Origin: Herminiimonas sp.
GTDB taxonomy: Bacteria > Pseudomonadota > Gammaproteobacteria > Burkholderiales > Burkholderiaceae
Direction of reading: 5' to 3'
Assembly: GCA_014377155.1 (NCBI GenBank)
Contig: JACMQD010000485.1
Location: forward strand, 1 to 15,330
Length of the DNA stretch: 15,330 nucleotides
Part shown: piece after piece, positions 11,219-15,330 of the stretch
Layout: each line of letters opens with the position of its first letter
Numbering within the stretch: the stretch's first letter is position 1
Position numbers and translations under genes: made by a program
The notes under the pieces: generated by a model
The model's input: only the letters and a program-made list of their open reading frames with translations
Told to the model about the DNA's origin: nothing
Database searches by the model: none

Positions 11219-12031
11219 GTGACTCTGCAACACCGCTCCACCGATCTCGCCCCCCAGGATGGCCTGACCATTGCCGGGACCACTTATGCGTCGCGCCTTC
11301 TGGTCGGCAGCGGCAAGTATCGCGACCTCGAACAGACCCGTGCCGCGACCGAAGCCAGCGGCGCCGACATCATTACTGTGGCCATCCGCCGCGTCAACAT
11401 CGGCCAGGACCCGAATGCGCCCAACCTGCTGGACGTTATTCCGCCGTCGCGCTACACGATTCTGCCCAACACCGCCGGCTGCTACAACGCCAAGGACGCG
11501 ATCTACACATTGCAGCTGGCGCGTGAATTATTGAACGGCCACAAGCTGGTCAAGCTGGAAGTGCTGGGCGATGAAAAGACGCTGTTCCCGAACATGCCGG
11601 AGACGCTCAAGGCTGCCGAAGTGCTGGTGGCCGACGGTTTCGATGTCATGGTCTACTGCAGCGACGATCCGATACAGGCAAAAATGCTGGAACAGATCGG
11701 CTGCGTCGCCGTAATGCCGCTGGCATCGCTGATCGGTTCCGGCATGGGTATCCTCAACCCGTGGAACCTGTCGCTGATCATCGAGCAAGCCACGGTGCCG
11801 GTGCTGGTCGACGCCGGTGTCGGTACCGCATCCGACGCGGCGATCGCGATGGAGCTCGGCTGCGACGGCGTGCTGATGAATTCCGCGATTGCCGGTGCCC
11901 GCGATCCGGTCGGCATGGCGCGCGCGATGCGCCTGGCGGTCGAGGCCGGGCGCGCTGCGTTCCTGGCCGGACGCATGCCCCGACGTTTTGCGGCATCGCC
12001 CTCATCGCCGATGGCCGGGCGGGCGGCATGA
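11219..12031 (+). CDS. thiG: ThiG, thiazole synthase
   Basis: A 270-residue TIM-barrel enzyme that joins deoxyxylulose 5-phosphate, dehydroglycine and ThiS thiocarboxylate sulfur into the thiazole phosphate. The Schiff-base lysine is K112 in [54 protein letters not shown] and [20 protein letters not shown] are typical blocks, and the C-terminal [16 protein letters not shown] is the usual ThiG tail. The start is GTG at 11219, supported by AGGAG at 11208-11212 six bases upstream. The stop TGA (12029-12031) overlaps the thiD start by four bases (ATGA). Length is slightly above the common 255-265, from a short N-terminal extension. Confidence 0.97.
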   Translation: MTLQHRSTDLAPQDGLTIAGTTYASRLLVGSGKYRDLEQTRAATEASGADIITVAIRRVNIGQDPNAPNLLDVIPPSRYTILPNTAGCYNAKDAIYTLQLARELLNGHKLVKLEVLGDEKTLFPNMPETLKAAEVLVADGFDVMVYCSDDPIQAKMLEQIGCVAVMPLASLIGSGMGILNPWNLSLIIEQATVPVLVDAGVGTASDAAIAMELGCDGVLMNSAIAGARDPVGMARAMRLAVEAGRAAFLAGRMPRRFAASPSSPMAGRAA

Positions 12032-12825
12032 TGCGCCCGAGCGTGCTGGTGTTCGCCGGTTCCGACCCCAGCGGGGGCGCCGGCATTCAAGCCGATATCG
12101 GTGCCATCGCCGCCATGGATGCGCATGCCTTGCCGGTCATTACCGCGCTGACGGTGCAGGACAACGACAGGGTATTTGCCGTGCACCCGGTGCCACCGGC
12201 GCTGATCCGGCAACAGGCCAAGGCCTTGAGCGACAAGATCACCATCGGTGCCGTGAAAATCGGCGTGGTCGGCAATCAGGCCAATGCCGAAGCAATCGCC
12301 ATTGCCATCGCGGTACTGCGACTACGCTACCCCGGCCTGCCGGTGGTGCTCGATCCGGTACTGGCCAGCGGCAACGGCGACGCCCTGTCTGCCGAAGATG
12401 CGGTGCTGGCGATGGCGCCGTTGATGGCGATCGCCACGCTGATCACGCCTAATCTGGTCGAAGCCGCCACGCTGTGTCACGGTAACCGCCGCTCCGACTC
12501 GCAAGCGGAGGAATTTTTCAAGGCCGGCTGCCAGAATGTCCTCGTCAAGGGCGGCCATGGCACCGGCGACACCATAATCAACCGCTGGTTCGCGCGGGAC
12601 AGCTCACGCTCGTGGACCTGGCCGCGGCTGCCCGGCACTTTTCACGGTAGTGGCTGTACATTGGCGTCCGCCATCGCCGCCCAACTTGCACTGGGTAAGC
12701 CGATGGCCGACGCGCTCGATCTGGCGCAGGATTACTGCCAGAAGGCGCTGGCATCTTCCTACGCAATTGCCGATGGTCAGCGCATTCCCGATCGATCGGT
12801 ACCCATTTCGAGGAGCCCTGCATGA
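12028..12825 (+). CDS. thiD: ThiD, HMP / HMP-phosphate kinase
   Basis: A 265-residue ribokinase-family enzyme (E. coli ThiD has 266) that phosphorylates hydroxymethylpyrimidine and its monophosphate to HMP-PP. The N-terminal [19 protein letters not shown] is the ThiD signature. [26 protein letters not shown] and [11 protein letters not shown] follow, then the anion-hole and catalytic block [14 protein letters not shown] at about 205-218; many homologues have HGTGC where this has HGSGC. The frame is open further upstream inside thiG, but the start is the ATG at 12028 in the ATGA overlap with the thiG stop (a second ATG follows at 12031). The downstream end overlaps thiE in the same way, so thiG, thiD and thiE are likely translationally coupled. 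Confidence 0.95.
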   Translation: MMRPSVLVFAGSDPSGGAGIQADIGAIAAMDAHALPVITALTVQDNDRVFAVHPVPPALIRQQAKALSDKITIGAVKIGVVGNQANAEAIAIAIAVLRLRYPGLPVVLDPVLASGNGDALSAEDAVLAMAPLMAIATLITPNLVEAATLCHGNRRSDSQAEEFFKAGCQNVLVKGGHGTGDTIINRWFARDSSRSWTWPRLPGTFHGSGCTLASAIAAQLALGKPMADALDLAQDYCQKALASSYAIADGQRIPDRSVPISRSPA

Positions 12826-13433
12826 AAGGGTTGTATCTGGTGACGCCGGATTGGGACGATACCGAAAAACTACTGGAAGTAACGGAAATGGCAATGCGCG
12901 GCGGTGCGGCACTGGTGCAGTACCGCCACAAGAATGCGGACGACGCATTGCGGCGGATGCAGGCCGAATGCCTGCTCGATCTGTGCCGTGCGTATGGTCG
13001 GCCTTTCATCGTCAACGATCATGTCGATCTGTGCCTGGCCATCGGCGCTGACGGTGTGCACGTAGGCGGCAAGGACGTGTCCGTGGCGGCGGCACGTGCC
13101 GCGCTCGGCCCTGATCGGATCGTGGGCGCCTCCTGCTACGGCGAGCTTGACCTGGCCCATCGCGCGCATGCCAGCGGTGCCAGTTATGTGGCCTTTGGCG
13201 GCTTCTATGCGTCACGCGTCAAGCACTATCCGGTAACCACGTCGGCCGACATCGTTACCAGCGCAAAGCGGGCGCTGCCGTTGCCGCTGGTAGTCATCGG
13301 CGGCATGACCCCTGCCAATGCCGCACCGCTGGTCGCTTGCGGCGCCGACATGGTGGCCGCCATCAGCGATGTATATCTGGCCGGCGATCCCGAGGCGGCG
13401 GCGCGTACGTTCGTGCAGATGTTTTCGACCTAA
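12822..13433 (+). CDS. thiE: ThiE, thiamin phosphate synthase
   Basis: A 203-residue TIM-barrel enzyme that joins HMP-PP to thiazole phosphate to give thiamin phosphate; size is normal. LYLVTPDW at the start, LVQYRHKNAD (31-40, usually Q-R-K/D-K in the family), FIVNDHVDLCLAIGADGVHVG (62-82) with the Mg-binding aspartate, and VVIGGMTPANA (157-167) are the expected blocks. At 126-135, where many ThiE proteins have a P-T-x-T-K loop, this one has GGFYASRVKH. The ATG at 12822 overlaps the thiD stop by four bases and has AGGAG at 12811-12815, six bases upstream. It is the last gene of the operon; mgtC converges 31 bases further on. Confidence 0.95.
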   Translation: MKGLYLVTPDWDDTEKLLEVTEMAMRGGAALVQYRHKNADDALRRMQAECLLDLCRAYGRPFIVNDHVDLCLAIGADGVHVGGKDVSVAAARAALGPDRIVGASCYGELDLAHRAHASGASYVAFGGFYASRVKHYPVTTSADIVTSAKRALPLPLVVIGGMTPANAAPLVACGADMVAAISDVYLAGDPEAAARTFVQMFST

Positions 13434-13464
13434 AGGCGCATTCTGCGCACGCGCGCGGCAATGT

Positions 13465-14157
13465 TCAACCGTCGGTCGGCGACAGGCCGAATTCCTTCAC
13501 TTGCGGCAGGGCCCGCAACGCGTTCGCGAGACGGGCATTGTTCTTGTTGTCGGTGGTCAGGATCACCATCCGGTACTCGAAAAGTGTACCCTTGCCGCGC
13601 GTATGGTACGACATGTTGGCGACCTTGAAACCATGCGTGGCCAGTAGCGCGCGCAAGGTCTCTTCGGTCATCGTATTGTCCCGCTCGAAACTGACGTTGT
13701 AATGCGCAAACATCTGTGTCGGCATTTTTGTTTCGATGCGGCGAAACACCGCCAGGATACCGAGCGCCAGGATCGTGGTCAGAATCGCGGGAAAATAAAA
13801 ACCGATGCCGATCAGGATGCCGAGGGCAGCCGTCAACCAGATCGACGCTGCCGTGGTCAGACCGCGCACGCTGTAGTCTTCCTTGTAGATCACCCCGGCC
13901 CCCAGAAAACCGATGCCGGTCATGATGCCTTGCGCCATACGGGTCGGATCAGTGCGAAAGGCATCGGCTGGCAAGCCGGCCATCCAGCGCGACTGGTACA
14001 CCGTGACCAGCATCAGCAGGCTCGATGACAGGCACACTAGCGCATGGGTGCGAAACCCGGCAGGGCGGCCATGAAAGCTGCGTTCCAGACCGATGATGCC
14101 ACCGGCGAGAACAGCGCTGACGAGATGCATGGTAATGACAACATACTCTGGGTCCAT
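13465..14157 (-). CDS. MgtC/SapB family inner-membrane protein
   Basis: A 230-residue membrane protein (Salmonella MgtC has 231). The N-terminal half has about five hydrophobic segments (roughly 5-24, 38-55, 78-92, 104-121 and 122-138) with the MgtC blocks GGIIGLERSFHGRPAGFRTH (19-38), GIGFLGAGVI (81-90) and VRGLTTAASIWLTAALG (97-113). The soluble C-terminal part from about 150 resembles the ACT-like domain of MgtC. MgtC itself lowers F1Fo ATP synthase activity and aids survival at low Mg2+ and in macrophages; many homologues in environmental bacteria have unknown roles, so I assign family only. The ATG at 14155-14157 has a weak GGGAT before it. It converges with thiE and diverges from uvrD. 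No mgtA-type transporter gene is adjacent. Confidence 0.88.
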   Translation of the reverse strand: MDPEYVVITMHLVSAVLAGGIIGLERSFHGRPAGFRTHALVCLSSSLLMLVTVYQSRWMAGLPADAFRTDPTRMAQGIMTGIGFLGAGVIYKEDYSVRGLTTAASIWLTAALGILIGIGFYFPAILTTILALGILAVFRRIETKMPTQMFAHYNVSFERDNTMTEETLRALLATHGFKVANMSYHTRGKGTLFEYRMVILTTDNKNNARLANALRALPQVKEFGLSPTDG

Positions 14158-14227
14158 GGATTATCCCGGGTCGATGAAAAATGATCGGTTAACCATCGTA
14201 AGTTTTTTTGTGCCAGAGATGTTAGCG

Positions 14228-14256
14228 ATTATTGTTGGCGTCATGCAGACGATCAA
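14228..14256 (-). promoter_or_regulatory. Candidate sigma-70 promoter for the MgtC-family gene
   Basis: On the minus strand TTGATC (14256-14251) is followed after exactly 17 bases by AATAAT (14233-14228). These match TTGACA at four of six and TATAAT at five of six positions. Initiation near 14221 would give a leader of about 64 bases. Within that leader is the palindrome GGTTAACC (14187-14194), which might be an operator or chance. Position and spacing are good; no experimental support. Confidence 0.45.
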
Positions 14257-14320
14257 ATTTCCATCATGCAATTGCAATTGGAAGCGCGGCAAAGATCGGG
14301 TATCTGCCAGCGTCGCCCGG

Positions 14321-14326
14321 TATAAT
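14321..14326 (+). promoter_or_regulatory. Candidate uvrD -10 box (TATAAT), possibly giving a leaderless mRNA
   Basis: A perfect TATAAT ends six bases before the uvrD ATG at 14333. Initiation at the usual distance would fall on or beside that ATG. No Shine-Dalgarno is visible and no good -35 lies 16-18 bases upstream. The alternative is that this TATAAT is chance and the real promoter lies further up. Bases 14158-14320 otherwise hold only the divergent mgtC promoter. Confidence 0.4.
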
Positions 14327-14332
14327 CGACAG

Positions 14333-15330
14333 ATGCAAAATCTTCTACACAACCTTAATCCCGAACAACTTGCCGCAGTCACCTTGCCGGCCCAACCGGC
14401 CCTGATTCTGGCCGGTGCCGGGTCTGGCAAGACGCGCGTCCTGACCACCCGTATTGCCTGGCTGATCCAGACAAATCAGGTATCGCCCTCCGGTATCCTG
14501 GCGGTAACGTTTACCAACAAGGCGGCCAAGGAAATGATGACGCGGTTGTCATCGATGATGCCGATCAATACACGCGGCATGTGGATCGGCACGTTTCACG
14601 GCTTGTGCAACCGGCTGTTGCGTGCTCATCATCGCGATGCAGGTTTGCCGCAAACTTTTCAGATTCTCGATTCATCGGACCAGCTGTCGTTTATCAAGCG
14701 GCTATTGAAGACCCTGAATGTCGACGATGAAAAATACCCCCCGCGCAGCCTGATGTATTTCATCAATGGCGCCAAGGATCAGGGTCTGCGTGCGCACCAG
14801 GTCGAGGCCAACGACGACTTCAACCGGAAGTTCGTCGAACTCTACGATGCCTACGACAACCAGTGCCAGCGCGAAGGCGTGGTGGATTTCGCAGAACTGC
14901 TGCTACGCACCTATGAACTGCTGAGCCGTAGCCAGCCTCTACGTGAGCATTATCAGTCGCGCTTCCGACATATTCTGGTCGACGAATTCCAGGACACCAA
15001 CAACCTGCAATACAACTGGCTCAAGCTGATGGCAGGCAAGCAGGGTGCAGTATTTGCAGTCGGCGACGATGACCAGAGCATCTATGCATTTCGTGGTGCC
15101 AACGTCGGCAACATGATCGCCTTCGAACGCGAGTTCAATGTCCAGAATCTGATCAAGCTGGAACAGAATTATCGTTCGCATGGGCATATCCTCGACAGCG
15201 CCAATGTTCTGATCGCCAACAACAGCAAACGTCTCGGCAAGAATCTGCGCACCGACGCCGGTCATGGCGAACAGGTACGGGTACAGGAAGTCAGCAGCGA
15301 TTTGCAGGAAGCGCAATGGATCATCGATGA
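14333..15330 (+). CDS. uvrD: UvrD (DNA helicase II), N-terminal part
   Basis: Partial gene cut by the right edge; 332 codons visible without a stop. UvrD is a superfamily 1A 3'-5' DNA helicase of nucleotide excision repair and mismatch repair. Walker A is AGAGSGKT at 27-34 (motif I). LAVTFTNKAAKEMMTR is motif Ia, VDEFQDTNN at 216-224 is motif II, VGDDDQSIYAFRGA at about 243-256 is motif III, and LEQNYRSH is motif IV. The wording follows E. coli UvrD over the whole span (for example WIGTFHGLCNRLLRAHHRDA and VDFAELLLR), more closely than Rep. The start fits the family, MQNLLHNLNPEQ aligning with the E. coli LLDSLNDKQ region. No Shine-Dalgarno is seen. The C-terminal 2B, motif V-VI and tail regions lie outside. 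Confidence 0.95.
   Translation, partial: MQNLLHNLNPEQLAAVTLPAQPALILAGAGSGKTRVLTTRIAWLIQTNQVSPSGILAVTFTNKAAKEMMTRLSSMMPINTRGMWIGTFHGLCNRLLRAHHRDAGLPQTFQILDSSDQLSFIKRLLKTLNVDDEKYPPRSLMYFINGAKDQGLRAHQVEANDDFNRKFVELYDAYDNQCQREGVVDFAELLLRTYELLSRSQPLREHYQSRFRHILVDEFQDTNNLQYNWLKLMAGKQGAVFAVGDDDQSIYAFRGANVGNMIAFEREFNVQNLIKLEQNYRSHGHILDSANVLIANNSKRLGKNLRTDAGHGEQVRVQEVSSDLQEAQWIID

Noticed and set aside
13436..13448. Hairpin GCGCA-TTC-TGCGC between the converging thiE and mgtC-family genes
   Set aside because: Short stem with no T-tract on either side; placement suggests a terminator but the sequence does not meet the pattern.

Overview
The window is ordinary chromosomal DNA from a GC-rich betaproteobacterium. 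Protein style and gene set (ruvCAB, valS, a thiC-thiS-thiG-thiD-thiE operon, uvrD) point to Burkholderiales, most likely an Oxalobacteraceae-like genus (Herminiimonas, Collimonas and Janthinobacterium relatives). That placement is inferred from recognisable protein sequence, not from a database search. I see no insertion sequence, prophage, CRISPR array, tRNA or rRNA, and no stretch over 300 bases without a gene. I found no candidate for a wholly new multi-gene system.

Layout, left to right. (1) Holliday-junction processing, 1-2521: the 3' end of ruvC, then ruvA and ruvB on the plus strand. A small membrane protein with an HELAH zinc-protease-like motif lies between ruvC and ruvA on the minus strand and splits the usual ruvCAB run. 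(2) 2551-3990: a YaiI/YqxD-family protein, then a 2-keto-4-pentenoate hydratase-like enzyme. (3) Minus-strand block 8771 down to 4015: valS, a secreted DUF2147 protein and a phytase-like (esterase-like) protein, converging on the hydratase gene. (4) Thiamin operon, 8882-13433: a TPP riboswitch, then thiC, thiS, thiG, thiD and thiE with very short gaps or 4-base overlaps. (5) A minus-strand MgtC/SapB membrane protein, then the 5' part of uvrD running off the right edge.

The thi genes work together. ThiC makes the pyrimidine phosphate (HMP-P) and ThiD phosphorylates it to HMP-PP. ThiS carries sulfur to ThiG for the thiazole, and ThiE joins the two halves into thiamin phosphate. The dehydroglycine source (ThiO or ThiH) and the ThiS adenylyltransferase (ThiF) are not in the window. 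The leader before thiC is the most informative non-coding part. A recognisable TPP aptamer is followed by two mutually exclusive pairings, one of which buries the thiC Shine-Dalgarno, so a translational off-switch can be read from the sequence. RuvA, RuvB, RuvC and UvrD are all DNA-repair enzymes, but I saw no LexA-like box in front of ruvA or uvrD.
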